A stretch of 64,000 nucleotides of DNA from Actinomadura sp. DC4 (GCF_030406325.1 NZ_JAUEQY010000019.1:62001-126000), one strand, 5' to 3'. Shown: positions 1 through 8,392, numbered from the stretch's first letter. Numbers and translations: made by a program. Notes: generated by a model from the sequence alone, not told the origin.

Positions 1-344
1 TCGTGCGCGGCAAGCCCTACCGCCTCGACTGCGACGTGGACGCCGACTTCCTGGCCGTACGCCGCCTGCTCGGCGCGGGAGACGTCGCCGGCGCCGTACG
101 CCTCTATCGGGGTCCGCTGCTGCCGCGGTCGGAGTCGGCGGCCATCCGCGGTGAGCGGACCGACCTGGACACGACGCTGCGGCGGCAGCTCCTGCACCAC
201 GGCGACGTCGATGACCTGTGGGCCTACGCGCAGACCGGCGACGACCTGGAGATCCTCGGCCGGCTGACGGCGACGCTGCCTCCGGGCGACCCGCGCCGCG
301 TTGCGGCCCAGCTACGCGAGCACCGCGCGATGGGCGATGGTTAG
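1..344 (+). CDS. C-terminal fragment of a GAF-type transcriptional regulator (5' end outside window)
   Basis: The reading frame is open from the left edge and ends at TAG 342-344, so only about the last 113 residues are present. The fragment starts with GKPYRLDCDVDADFL, continues with a helical GDVAGAVRLYRGPLLPRSE segment and ends in a short helical tail. This looks like the C-terminal region of actinobacterial GAF-domain regulators, where a BTAD-like helical module follows the GAF and winged-helix parts; such genes often sit beside aldehyde or alcohol dehydrogenases. The GAF and DNA-binding parts are upstream of the window, so the assignment rests on the tail alone. A hairpin shared with the convergent DUF397 gene follows the stop. 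Confidence 0.6.
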   Translation, partial: VRGKPYRLDCDVDADFLAVRRLLGAGDVAGAVRLYRGPLLPRSESAAIRGERTDLDTTLRRQLLHHGDVDDLWAYAQTGDDLEILGRLTATLPPGDPRRVAAQLREHRAMGDG

Positions 345-402
345 GGCCTGTCTCGAGGTCCCCGTCCGTCGCGCAGCCGGACAGCGGGACTTCGCAGGCC
401 CT
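343..402. terminator. Bidirectional hairpin between convergent genes
   Basis: AGGGCCTG at 343-350 pairs with CAGGCCCT at 395-402, with further partial pairing inside (GGTCCCC against GCGGGAC). It lies exactly between the converging regulator fragment and the DUF397 gene and overlaps both stop codons. Confidence 0.55.
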
Positions 403-617
403 TAGGGCTTGCGGGGCTCTTCGACCATGTCGTCGAACTCGCCGTCCTTGACCCCGAGGATGAAGGCCTCCCACTCGTTGGGGGTGTAGTAGAGCGCGTC
501 GCCGTCGGGCTTACTCGAATCGCGCATCACGACCATGCGGTCGGCGTGCTTGTGCTTGATCGGCACGTCCTTGCCGTCGACGAACAGGATCTCGACGGAC
601 CCGGTTTCCTCGCTCAT
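402..617 (-). CDS. DUF397 domain-containing small protein
   Basis: This 71-residue acidic protein matches DUF397, a short actinobacterial family. Recognisable pieces are VEILFVDGKDVPIKH, a VVMRDSSKPDG segment and the conserved YYTPNEWEAFILGVKDGEFD ending. DUF397 proteins usually accompany Xre-type helix-turn-helix regulators and are implicated in differentiation control, by analogy with the BldB and WhiJ-associated families of Streptomyces. No Xre partner is adjacent here, so it is an orphan copy. The ATG follows an AGAGG ribosome-binding site. The molecular role is not established. Confidence 0.85.
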   Translation of the reverse strand: MSEETGSVEILFVDGKDVPIKHKHADRMVVMRDSSKPDGDALYYTPNEWEAFILGVKDGEFDDMVEEPRKP

Positions 618-731
618 GCGGGGCCTCTTCTAGTCAGGGGAAGACGGACGGCCCTCCCAAGGCCGCCCGGGTCAAGGCTATAGGCCCCTGCACTCCCGTC
701 GCGGGCAGAAACGACAGGGTCGGCCATCCTC

Positions 732-751
732 TACAGTTACTCACCAGTAAC
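732..751. promoter_or_regulatory. Candidate TetR-type operator overlapping the promoter of the first crotonase gene
   Basis: GTTACT-CACC-AGTAAC (736-751) is a perfect 6-bp inverted repeat. It overlaps TACAGT (732-737), a plausible -10 box, 18-33 bases before the ATG at 770. A GGAGGAA ribosome-binding site lies between. Location over the -10/+1 region is what a repressor operator would look like; the repressor is not identified. Confidence 0.5.
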
Positions 752-769
752 CGGTGCGGGAGGAACAGC

Positions 770-1420
770 ATGATCGATCTACGGCGCGAGGGCGACGTCC
801 ACGTCCTGCGGTTCGACGACGGGGAGAACCGTTTCAGCCCGGATCTTCTGGAGGAGCTCGAGAAGGCGCTCGACTCGCTGGCGGACGAACCGGCGCCGAA
901 GGCACTGGTGACGACCGGTACGGGCAAGTTCTACTCCAACGGCCTCGACCTGGACTGGCTCGGCCGCAACGCCGACCAGTGGGGCCCCTACGTCGCCCGG
1001 GTGCACGCGCTGTTCGCCCGCCTGCTGACCCTGCCGATGCCGACGGTCGCGGCGGTCAACGGCCACGCGTTCGCGGCCGGCGGCATGCTGACCCTCGCCC
1101 ACGACCTCCGCGTGATGCGCGCCGACCGCGGGTACTTCTGCCTGCCCGAAGTCGACCTGGGCCTGCCCTTCTCCCCCGGCATGAGCGCACTGATCCAGGC
1201 GAGACTGCCGAAGGCGACGGCGCATGAGGCGATGATCACCGGCCGCCGGTACGGCGGCGGGGAGGCCCTGAGCGCCGGCATCGTCGACCGTACGGCGCCC
1301 GAGGCCGAGGTCGTCTCCGCCGCGGTCGCGCTCGCCGCTCCCCTGGCGGCCAAGGACGGCGGCACGATCGCCAAGATCCGCACGCAGATGTACGAGCCGG
1401 CACTGGCCGCGCTCGCCTAA
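770..1420 (+). CDS. Enoyl-CoA hydratase/isomerase family protein
   Basis: This 216-residue crotonase-fold enzyme probably acts on a fatty-acyl or other enoyl-CoA. The first oxyanion-hole loop is KFYSNGLDLDWL (residues 53-64) and the second is AVNGHAFAAGGMLTLAHDLR (95-114). LPEVDLGLPF (125-134) supplies Glu127 at the place of the usual catalytic glutamate. The SNGLDL and LPEVDLGLPF signatures are closer to delta3,delta2-enoyl-CoA isomerases than to classical hydratases, so isomerase is my preferred reading. It is short for the family (usually 250-260) because the C-terminal trimerisation helix region is reduced. The ATG follows a strong GGAGGAA site. The gene stands alone, with a candidate operator in its promoter. 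Confidence 0.85.
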   Translation: MIDLRREGDVHVLRFDDGENRFSPDLLEELEKALDSLADEPAPKALVTTGTGKFYSNGLDLDWLGRNADQWGPYVARVHALFARLLTLPMPTVAAVNGHAFAAGGMLTLAHDLRVMRADRGYFCLPEVDLGLPFSPGMSALIQARLPKATAHEAMITGRRYGGGEALSAGIVDRTAPEAEVVSAAVALAAPLAAKDGGTIAKIRTQMYEPALAALA

Positions 1421-1546
1421 GTCTTTACAATCTAATTCCGGTAGATATAGTAGAGAATGTGGGCCAGCGTTCCTGCGGCAGCCATCGCGTCTCGCTGGTC
1501 GTACGTACCGTCTCGTAGGTTCCTGCGCGTCCGGACCGAGACGGCG

Positions 1547-1580
1547 AGGGCCGGTCCCGAGTGGCAGCGGGACCGGCCCT
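1547..1580. terminator. Bidirectional terminator hairpin
   Basis: A 13-bp perfect stem (AGGGCCGGTCCCG against CGGGACCGGCCCT) with an 8-base loop ends one base before the stop codon of the phosphotransferase gene and serves the convergent crotonase gene as well. The preceding stretch 1421-1470 is AT-rich and carries no gene. Confidence 0.75.
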
Positions 1581-1581
1581 G

Positions 1582-2367
1582 TCACGTCTCCAGCAGGGCG
1601 AGCAGCCGCTCGGCCCGCTGTGTGAGGGCGCCCGCCGGGTCCTCCGCCGTCAGGGACAGGAACCAGAACAGCGCGAGCAGCCGCCGGCACTCCCTCAGCC
1701 GTACGGTCTCGGCGGCGGTCAGCTCGAAGTGGCCCAGCAGCGCCGCCCCGTCCAGCACGCCGTGCCCGCTCACGTGCTCGACCGCCTCGGCGAGCTCGTA
1801 CGCGCGGTCGCCGCGCCCGGAGTACTCGAAGTCGACGATCCGCACCCGGGAGCCGTCCCACAGGTAGTTGGCGAGGTTCCCGTCGCCGAGCCCGAACACG
1901 GGCGTGAGCTCGGCGTCGAAGACCTCATCCAGCCGCGGCCGCGCGACCCAGGCCGAGGCGGCCCCGAACGCCCGGGTCACGAGCGGGCCGGCGTTCGGTT
2001 CGGGCGGGCGCCGCACGCACCAGCGACGGAGGCTGCGCAGGGCTTCGCGCGGATGCAGCAGCCGGAACGGCAGCTCGGCGAGGACGTGCGCCGGAAGGGC
2101 CCGCTGCGCGGTCTCCAGCGCCTCGGCCAGCCGCGCCAGCCGCTCGGGCGTGACCGGCGCGGTGAGCGGCACCCCGCCCAGCCGCGACATCGTCACCGAG
2201 GGCGGGTCGGCCTCGAGATCGGCCCGTACCGGCCGCGGGGCCAGGTCCGGGGCGTACTCCGCCAGCAGCGTCAGCGCCCGCCACTCACGCCGGTGCTGCC
2301 CCTGGTCCCACGCCCGGAACCGCTTGACCACCACACCCGCGCCGACCTCCACCGCATGCGTGCTCAC
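1582..2367 (-). CDS. Phosphotransferase (APH/choline-kinase-like fold)
   Basis: This 261-residue protein has the aminoglycoside-phosphotransferase/choline-kinase fold. The N-lobe Lys is in GVVVKRFRAW (Lys15). The catalytic loop is FGLGDGNLANYLW (159-170), corresponding to the HGDxxxxN motif, and the Mg-binding Asp is in RIVDFEYSGRGDRAYELAE (Asp179). The usual His of HGD is replaced by Leu160 while Asp162 and Asn167 are kept, so activity is plausible but altered. The substrate cannot be deduced. It starts with GTG at 2367 and has no obvious operon partner; the divergent neighbours are unrelated. An antibiotic-resistance role is possible but is not supported by any specific signature. Confidence 0.75.
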   Translation of the reverse strand: MSTHAVEVGAGVVVKRFRAWDQGQHRREWRALTLLAEYAPDLAPRPVRADLEADPPSVTMSRLGGVPLTAPVTPERLARLAEALETAQRALPAHVLAELPFRLLHPREALRSLRRWCVRRPPEPNAGPLVTRAFGAASAWVARPRLDEVFDAELTPVFGLGDGNLANYLWDGSRVRIVDFEYSGRGDRAYELAEAVEHVSGHGVLDGAALLGHFELTAAETVRLRECRRLLALFWFLSLTAEDPAGALTQRAERLLALLET

Positions 2368-2427
2368 CGCGCGCTCCCCGCGTCGCCGCCGGTCCGGCCT
2401 CCGTCGCGGGCCGGACCGGCGCCGATG

Positions 2428-4026
2428 CTACCGGCCGACCCTGATCGTCACTGTGGCCGTACGGGTCACGGCGGGCAGCTTCGTGGTGTCGACCAGGAGG
2501 TACTCGCCGTCGTCCTGCGTGCCGTCCGGCAGCGTCTTGGCGTGCAGTTGGAACGGAGGCGTGGCATTGGTGACGCCGTCGACCCCGAAGTCGTTGTCGT
2601 TGCTGATCACGAGCGTGCGCCCGCCGTCGGTGGTCGCGACCCCCTCGACCTTGTCGTGGCCGAAGAAGCCGCCGCTCGGGTCCAGCCCGGTGACCAGCGC
2701 GCCGAGGTCGACGTCGAGGCTCTTGCGCACCGGGGTGATGCCCGCCGCGGTCAGGGCGGACAGGGACGCCGCGGTGTCGTCCTTGCCGACGAGGGCGTCG
2801 ATCGTCGCGCCGCCCAGGAGCAGGCCGCCCCTGGCCCCGTCGTAGACGGCGCCGGGCACCGAGGCGCGCGGGCCGACGTCGGTCGCGCCGGCCAGGTCGA
2901 CCTTGAACAGCTTCTTGTACGCGTCCGGCTCGAAGCCGCCGTCCCGCTCGTCGACGAGGAAGGTCGTGCCGCTCAGCGCGGTGATCTCGCTGACCGCGCC
3001 GCCGTTGTCCTTGGGGTCGTCCAGGAGGTAGATGTACTCATGCGTCGCCCGCGTGCGCAGGTCGTACGTCACGATGCGCAGCGTGGTGATGTTCGCCGGC
3101 TTGGCCGTGACGTCGGGCTGCTGGAGCGCCGACTGCATGATCCCGACCAGGGTCCGGCCGTCGGGGGTGACGGTGAGGCCCTCCATGCCCTTGTTCGGCA
3201 CGCGCTTGGCGAGCTCGCGCGGCAGCGTCCCGTCGAACGGCGACAGCCGCTGCGTCGCCCGGCCGTTCCGGTCGAAGTGGGTGATGAACGGGCCGTACTC
3301 ATCGGAGACCCAGAACCCTCCGTCGGGCATCGCGACCAGGCCCTCGGAGTCATAGCCGGAGGCGTTCGGCGCGAGGGTCACGCCGTTGAGGTCGACGAGC
3401 TTCTCACCCGTCGTGGCCTGCGGGTTCACCCGGCCGGTGTACGGGGTGCCGTCGGCCTCGCGCAGCGGGATCCTCTTCTCCAGCACCGCCTTGCCGCCGG
3501 TGAGCCGGAACCGCCCGATCGCCGGGTCGAAACCGGGCAGCGGGAGCACCTTCTCCCCATCCGGGCCGTCGACGTTCGGGCCGCGGTCGGTCAGGCCGTA
3601 GAACTCTTCGCGCGCGCCGGGCACCGGGGCCAGCGACGAGCCGTACGCTCCGCCGGTGATCGCCACTCCGCCGATCGTCGCCAGCGGCGGGAGCTGCGTG
3701 CGGTAGCGCGCGACCGCGTCGGTGACCGTGTAGGTGAAGCGGTCGGTGCCGGTGAAGCCGGCGGCGGGCGTGTAGCGGAACGAGCCGTCGGGGTTCAGGC
3801 TCAGCGAGCCGTGCGCCGGAGAAGTGTGGGTGGTCAGGGTGATCCGGTCACCGCGGTCGTTGCGGAACAGCCCGGCGCCCGTGAGGACGTGGCCGGCCCG
3901 TGCCCGGTAGGCGTCGTCGCGGGCGCTGAGGTCGTGCGCGGGCGTGGCTCCGGCGGCCCCGGCGGCCCCGATGCCGAGAACGGCCAGGGCGAGAGCCGCG
4001 GTGGCGGTGGTGTGCAGGCGATTCAT
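2428..4026 (-). CDS. Secreted esterase-like phytase-family protein with N-terminal Ig/cadherin-like domain
   Basis: This 532-residue exported protein begins with an Ala-rich signal peptide (about residues 1-27). A cadherin/VCBS-like beta domain follows at roughly 45-105 (SLNPDGSFRYTPAAGFTGTD). From about 110 to the end is the 'esterase-like activity of phytase' domain, with EFYGLTDRGPNVDGPDGEK and GYDSEGLVAMPDGGFWVSDE marking the start of the beta-propeller. The family is linked to phosphate-ester hydrolysis, but the substrate is uncertain. I chose the ATG at 4026 because GGAGG lies 5 bases upstream and the signal peptide starts there; an in-frame extension to 4101 would bury it. No lipobox or cell-wall anchor is visible, so release into the medium is likely. 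Confidence 0.8.
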   Translation of the reverse strand: MNRLHTTATAALALAVLGIGAAGAAGATPAHDLSARDDAYRARAGHVLTGAGLFRNDRGDRITLTTHTSPAHGSLSLNPDGSFRYTPAAGFTGTDRFTYTVTDAVARYRTQLPPLATIGGVAITGGAYGSSLAPVPGAREEFYGLTDRGPNVDGPDGEKVLPLPGFDPAIGRFRLTGGKAVLEKRIPLREADGTPYTGRVNPQATTGEKLVDLNGVTLAPNASGYDSEGLVAMPDGGFWVSDEYGPFITHFDRNGRATQRLSPFDGTLPRELAKRVPNKGMEGLTVTPDGRTLVGIMQSALQQPDVTAKPANITTLRIVTYDLRTRATHEYIYLLDDPKDNGGAVSEITALSGTTFLVDERDGGFEPDAYKKLFKVDLAGATDVGPRASVPGAVYDGARGGLLLGGATIDALVGKDDTAASLSALTAAGITPVRKSLDVDLGALVTGLDPSGGFFGHDKVEGVATTDGGRTLVISNDNDFGVDGVTNATPPFQLHAKTLPDGTQDDGEYLLVDTTKLPAVTRTATVTIRVGR

Positions 4027-4380
4027 CCGATCCTCCCCGGCCCGTCGCACGACGTGCCGACCGAGCAGTCTGATCAACGGGGATGGCCGGACGCGGGCCA
4101 CCGGCTGTGGCCGAGGTGAATGACTTACGACGCTTGACGGTGTAAGCCCTGGTCAGCGGCGGGGTCTTTTGCGCTGTCTTCGGTCTTTATCCCGCCAAGC
4201 GCTTGATGTACCCTCAGTAACTGAACAAGCACATAATGTGAGAGTCTTCCGGGGCGAACAGGGGGTGGCGCAGTCCATGGCGCATGCGCCGCCCGGCCCC
4301 CCGATCTCCGATCGACGGCAGTCCTGCCCGACACACCGATCGCCCAGGCACTGATTCCCCAACCTTGGAGACATCTCCTC
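4027..4380. promoter_or_regulatory. 354-base divergent intergenic region upstream of the MFS gene
   Basis: No gene is supported here. The part from 4125 to 4245 is AT-richer than its surroundings and holds two short palindromes, CAAGCGCTTG (4196-4205) and TCAGTAACTGA (4214-4224), followed by CATAAT (4232-4237) as a possible -10 box. If that is the promoter, the exporter mRNA has a leader of about 140 bases. A TTGGAGA ribosome-binding site precedes the ATG at 4381. Confidence 0.4.
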
Positions 4381-6777
4381 ATGTCGATGACCGCACCGGT
4401 CTCCGGCCCCGCTGTCGTCCCCCGCCGCTGGATCGCCCTGGTCTTCATCGCCCTGGCCCAGCTGATGGTCGTGCTCGACGCGACCGTCGTGAACATCGCC
4501 CTGCCCTCCGCGCAGAAGGCGCTGCGCATCTCCGACGCGAACCGCCAGTGGATGATCACCGCCTACACGCTCGCGTTCGGCGGCCTGCTGCTGTTCGGCG
4601 GCCGGGTCGGCGACCTCATCGGCCGGAAACGGGCCTTCCTCATCGGCCTGGTCGGCTTCGCAGGGGCCTCGTCCCTCGGCGGCGCCGCCGCGAACGAGGG
4701 CATGCTGCTCGCCGCGCGTGCGCTGCAGGGCGCGTTCGGCGCGCTGCTCGCCCCGGCCGCGCTGTCCCTGCTCGCGGTGACGTTCACCGCCTCGAAGGAG
4801 CGCGCCAAGGCGTTCGGCGTCTACGGCGCCATCGCGGGCGGCGGCGCGGCCATCGGCCTGATCGTCGGCGGCCTGCTCACCGAATACCTCAACTGGCGCT
4901 GGGCGCTCTACGTCAACGTGCCGATCGCGGCGATCGGGCTGGCCGGCGGGCTGGTGTTCGTCCACGACCCGGTCACCACGCGCTCCCGCAGCCGCCTCGA
5001 CCTGCCCGGCGTCGCCCTGGTCACCGCGGGCCTGATCGCGCTGGTCTACGGCTTCACCCGCGCCGAGTCCGAGGGCTGGCGCGAACGCGGCGTGATCGCG
5101 CTGCTCGTGGCGGCATGCGTGCTGCTGGTGACGTTCGTCGTCGTGGAGAGCCTGGCCCGTACGCCGCTGCTGCCGCTGCGGGTGATCCTCGACCGCAACC
5201 GCGGCGGCGCGTACCTCTCGGTGGGCCTGTCGGTGATCGGCATGTTCGGGCTCTTCCTGTTCATGACGTACTACCTGCAGACGGTCAAGCGCTACTCCCC
5301 CGTCGAGACCGGGCTGGCGTTCCTGCCGCTGACCGCGGGCATGATTACCGGCTCGACGCAGATCTCGGCCCGGCTGATGAACCACGTGCCCGCGCGCCTG
5401 CTCATGGTGCCAGGGCTGCTCGTCGGCGCCGGCGGCATCGCGCTGCTCACCCGGCTGCAGCCCGACAGCTCGTACGCCGGGCTCGTGCTGCCCGCGCAGA
5501 TCCTGCTGGGCCTCGGGCTGGGCACGGCGCTCATGCCCGCGATGAACCTCGCCACGGCGGGCGTCGACCCACGCGACGCCGGGGTCGCCGCGGCCATGGT
5601 CAACACCTCCCAGCAGATCGGCGGCTCGCTCGGCACGGCGCTGCTCAACACCATCGGCGCGACCGCGACCACCTCCTATCTCGCGGCCCACGCACAGGGG
5701 CCGCCGTCGCCGTCGCTCACGGCGGCGGGCCTCGTGCACGGCTTCGTCGTCGCGTTCTGGTGGGCGATGGGCGTCATCGGCCTGGCCGCGCTCGCCGTCG
5801 CCGTGCTCATCAACAGCAGGGGCGAGCGCCGGGCCGCGCGGGTCCTCGCCGAGCCCGGCATCGAGACGCCCGTCGCGGCCGAGGCCCCGGAGGTACGCGA
5901 GTTCGCCTCCGTGGGCGCGCACGCCGACCGGCCCGACGACGGCACCACGTTCGGCCCGGCCGAGCCGGCGTACGCGTCGGTGGCGGGTGCCGGGGGGTTC
6001 GGCGACGCCGGCACCCGGGTGCGCGGGCGCGTGCGCGGCAGTGAGGGCGTGCCGGTCTCCGGCGCGGCGCTCACCCTGATCGACCTGGGCGGGCGCCAGG
6101 TCGACCGGGCCGTCACGCGGGCCGACGGGTCGTACGCGCTGACCGCGCCGGTGGCGGGCTCGTACATGCTGATCACGGCCGCCGACGGACACCGGCCGCA
6201 GGCCGCGACGGTCGTGGTCGGCGACCGCCCGCTCGGCTACGACGTGGCGCTGTCGGGCACCGCCGGTCTGGCCGGGGTGGTGCGCAGTGCCACGACCGGC
6301 GGCCATGTGAGCGGCGCGATGGTGGTGGTGACCGACGCCGACGGCGAGGTGGTCGCCTCGGCCGCGACCGGGCCGGGCGGGGAGTTCTCCTTCGACGACC
6401 TGGTCTCCGGGACGTTCGTCGTGGCGGTGAGCGCGGGCGGCCACCGGCCGGGCGTGGTGCCGGTCGACGTCGCGGGCCAGGGCACGACGCGGTGTGAGGT
6501 GGAGCTGCCGGCCGGCGCGCGCCTGCACGGCACCGTACGCGCCGGGACCGACGACCTGCTGCTCGCCGACGCCCGGGTCACGCTCGTGGACGCCGCCGGA
6601 AACGTCGTGGCCACCGCCACCACCGGCCCCGACGGGGCGTACTCCTTCGAGGACCTCGACCCCGGCCCGTACACCGTGATCGCCAGCGGCTATCCGCCCG
6701 TCGCCGCCGCCCTGACCGTCGACGACGCCGGCGCCGAGTCGTTCGGCCTCACCCTCAGCCATCCCGAGGAGAACTGA
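4381..6777 (+). CDS. DHA2-type MFS exporter fused to three carboxypeptidase-regulatory-like domains
   Basis: This 798-residue protein has two parts. Residues about 10-490 are a 14-helix drug:H+ antiporter of the DHA2/EmrB-QacA group, with LDATVVNIALPSAQ in helix 1 and the inter-helix GRVGDLIGRKRAF motif. After a linker come three beta-sandwich repeats of the carboxypeptidase-regulatory (CNA-B-like) type at about 547-628, 629-713 and 714-798. Each contains a V(S/T)GA...V(T)D..G.VVA core and a DG(S/A)Y(A/S)(L/F) strand. DHA2 transporters usually end near 500 residues, so the tail is an addition. The predicted topology (even helix number) would put the tail in the cytoplasm. It is probably co-transcribed with the YceI gene, which starts one base after its stop. 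The transport substrate is unknown. Confidence 0.85.
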   Translation: MSMTAPVSGPAVVPRRWIALVFIALAQLMVVLDATVVNIALPSAQKALRISDANRQWMITAYTLAFGGLLLFGGRVGDLIGRKRAFLIGLVGFAGASSLGGAAANEGMLLAARALQGAFGALLAPAALSLLAVTFTASKERAKAFGVYGAIAGGGAAIGLIVGGLLTEYLNWRWALYVNVPIAAIGLAGGLVFVHDPVTTRSRSRLDLPGVALVTAGLIALVYGFTRAESEGWRERGVIALLVAACVLLVTFVVVESLARTPLLPLRVILDRNRGGAYLSVGLSVIGMFGLFLFMTYYLQTVKRYSPVETGLAFLPLTAGMITGSTQISARLMNHVPARLLMVPGLLVGAGGIALLTRLQPDSSYAGLVLPAQILLGLGLGTALMPAMNLATAGVDPRDAGVAAAMVNTSQQIGGSLGTALLNTIGATATTSYLAAHAQGPPSPSLTAAGLVHGFVVAFWWAMGVIGLAALAVAVLINSRGERRAARVLAEPGIETPVAAEAPEVREFASVGAHADRPDDGTTFGPAEPAYASVAGAGGFGDAGTRVRGRVRGSEGVPVSGAALTLIDLGGRQVDRAVTRADGSYALTAPVAGSYMLITAADGHRPQAATVVVGDRPLGYDVALSGTAGLAGVVRSATTGGHVSGAMVVVTDADGEVVASAATGPGGEFSFDDLVSGTFVVAVSAGGHRPGVVPVDVAGQGTTRCEVELPAGARLHGTVRAGTDDLLLADARVTLVDAAGNVVATATTGPDGAYSFEDLDPGPYTVIASGYPPVAAALTVDDAGAESFGLTLSHPEEN

Positions 6778-6778
6778 C

Positions 6779-7618
6779 GTGACGCACGTGGCAAGGGACG
6801 ACCGCGGCCTGCGCGCCCGGATTCGTACCAAGGACGGCTGGGCCGTGCCCCACGCGGTCGTCACGGTCGCGGACATGACCGGCCAGCAGGTCTCCCGCGC
6901 CCAGGCCGACTCCGAGGGCGTCGTCCGCACCGGGCCGCTGCCGGCCGGGCGCTACACCGCGATCGTCTCGGCCATCGGGTACGCCCCGGCGGCCTCGACC
7001 GCCAGGGTCGGACCGGCCGGCGCCGCCGAGCTCGGCACCGTCACGCTGGCCCGCCGGACCGGCGCCGACCTGCCCCTTCCGGGGCCGTGGACCATCGACC
7101 CGGCGCACTCGAGCATCATGGTCACGGTCCGGCACCTCGGGCTTTCCAGCGTGCACGGGCGGTTCGGGGAGTTCGGCGGGCGCATCGACGTCGCCGAGCC
7201 GGTCGAGCGATCGCGGGTGACCGCCGAGATCAAGGCCGCCACGATCGACACGGCCAACTCCCTGCGCGACGAGCACCTGCGCGGCGCCGACTTCCTCGAC
7301 GTCGAGCGCTTTCCGCTGATCGCCTACGTCGGCCGGCGGGTGGTCCCGGCGAGCGGCGACCGCTGGACGGTCCACGGCGACCTCGCGCTCAAGGACGTCC
7401 GGCGCGCGGTCGAGCTGGACCTGTCCTACCTCGGCGTCGGCCCGGACCCGTGGGGCGGCTTCCGTGCCGCGTTCCGCGCGACCACCGAGCTGCGGCGCGA
7501 GGACTTCGCGATGGTCTACAACCAGATCCTGTCGGCCGGCATCGGCGCCATCGGGACCACGCTCCGCGTCACCCTCGACATCCAGGCCGTACGCGGAGAG
7601 CGGCTGCCCTCGGGGTGA
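6779..7618 (+). CDS. YceI-family protein with N-terminal carboxypeptidase-regulatory-like domain
   Basis: This is a 279-residue protein. Residues about 6-95 are one beta-sandwich repeat of the same type as the tail of the upstream exporter (AVPHAVVTVADMTGQQVSRA, then GPLPAGRYTAIVS). Residues about 99-275 are a YceI lipocalin-like barrel (WTIDPAHSSIMVTVRHLG, the DFLDVERFPLIAYVGRRV strand pair and a C-terminal LRVTLDIQA strand). YceI barrels bind polyisoprenoids or amphiphiles. There is no signal peptide, unlike Escherichia coli YceI, so it is probably cytoplasmic. GTG at 6779 follows GAGGAGA and lies one base after the exporter stop, so translational coupling is likely. The shared domain suggests the two proteins work together. 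Confidence 0.85.
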   Translation: MTHVARDDRGLRARIRTKDGWAVPHAVVTVADMTGQQVSRAQADSEGVVRTGPLPAGRYTAIVSAIGYAPAASTARVGPAGAAELGTVTLARRTGADLPLPGPWTIDPAHSSIMVTVRHLGLSSVHGRFGEFGGRIDVAEPVERSRVTAEIKAATIDTANSLRDEHLRGADFLDVERFPLIAYVGRRVVPASGDRWTVHGDLALKDVRRAVELDLSYLGVGPDPWGGFRAAFRATTELRREDFAMVYNQILSAGIGAIGTTLRVTLDIQAVRGERLPSG

Positions 7619-7624
7619 GGGGTC

Positions 7625-8236
7625 TCAGCGCGGCGGTGAGAACGACGGCCCGCCGTCCTGGACGGACCGGGTGCGCTCGGCCAGGCCGGCGGCCACGCCG
7701 TCCAGGTGGAGCCCCTGGCCGTTCAGGTCACGGATCAGGGTGTCCATGATGGTCAGCGTGACGTGCAGGAAGACGTCCGGCGCGAGGCGGCGCACCTCGG
7801 ACTCGTACACCCGATGGGCCTCGGGGTTGCCGGTCAGCGCGGCCAGCACCCCGGAGCGCACACGCTGGCTCATCGTGCGCCACACCTGCTCGCGCTCGGG
7901 GATCGCGCCCGTGCGCCAGGGGCCGTTGTAGTCGAGCGAGCGGACCAGCTCGTCGGCCGACGAGCCCGTGCGCAGGTCCCACAGCACCGCCCAGAGTGCG
8001 ATCAGCCAGTTCATCCCGGTGAGCACGCGCAGCGGGTCGGTGTCCATCGCGCCGAACAGCTCGGCCTGCGGCTGGTCGGTCTCCCGGAACGCGAGCGCCT
8101 CGATGCGGACGACGTCCTCCATCGCCAGCAGCTCGGAGGGCGGCCTCCGGAGTACGGTCATGCGTCCTGAGGCCGTGTCCCGCAACTCGACGCCGTCGCC
8201 CTCGGGAAGAGTCGACCAGGTGTACGGCCCCGACAT
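7625..8236 (-). CDS. Hypothetical protein of unknown function
   Basis: This is a 203-residue mixed helical protein that I do not recognise. It starts with a short beta region (SGPYTWSTLPEGDGVELRD), then has a largely alpha-helical middle (MNWLIALWAVLWDLRTG) and a long helical tail, with no signal peptide or convincing membrane helix. The start is ATG 8236, because TACGAT (8244-8249 on this strand) stands 7 bases upstream, the pattern of a leaderless transcript; GTG at 8242 is the alternative. It converges on the YceI gene with only 6 bases between stops. Confidence 0.7.
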   Translation of the reverse strand: MSGPYTWSTLPEGDGVELRDTASGRMTVLRRPPSELLAMEDVVRIEALAFRETDQPQAELFGAMDTDPLRVLTGMNWLIALWAVLWDLRTGSSADELVRSLDYNGPWRTGAIPEREQVWRTMSQRVRSGVLAALTGNPEAHRVYESEVRRLAPDVFLHVTLTIMDTLIRDLNGQGLHLDGVAAGLAERTRSVQDGGPSFSPPR

Positions 8237-8392
8237 GATCACAATCGTAGGACGGCTGCGGGCCGACCGAGGTTCCCGGATGGCTGTGCCCGGATGCGGT
8301 CACCCCCCGGCGTCCGCGATGCCCTCATGGCCGCCATCTTAGAGTGTCGGCGGCCGCCTCTATTCTGAGCGGCGTGAATATCGGACCTCGCC

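Noticed and set aside
1561-4119. 852-codon plus-strand open frame
   Set aside because: It is antisense to the phosphotransferase and the secreted phytase-like gene. Its composition (Arg/Gly/Ala/Pro/His-rich) is the shadow expected in GC-rich DNA, and no domain is visible.
4196-4224. Two short palindromes upstream of the MFS gene as definite operators
   Set aside because: They are only 10 and 11 bases long, with no matching regulator nearby, so they are recorded only as part of the intergenic region.
4153-6930. 925-codon minus-strand open frame
   Set aside because: It lies opposite the clear MFS exporter gene and encodes a low-complexity Arg/His/Gly-rich product, a typical antisense shadow.
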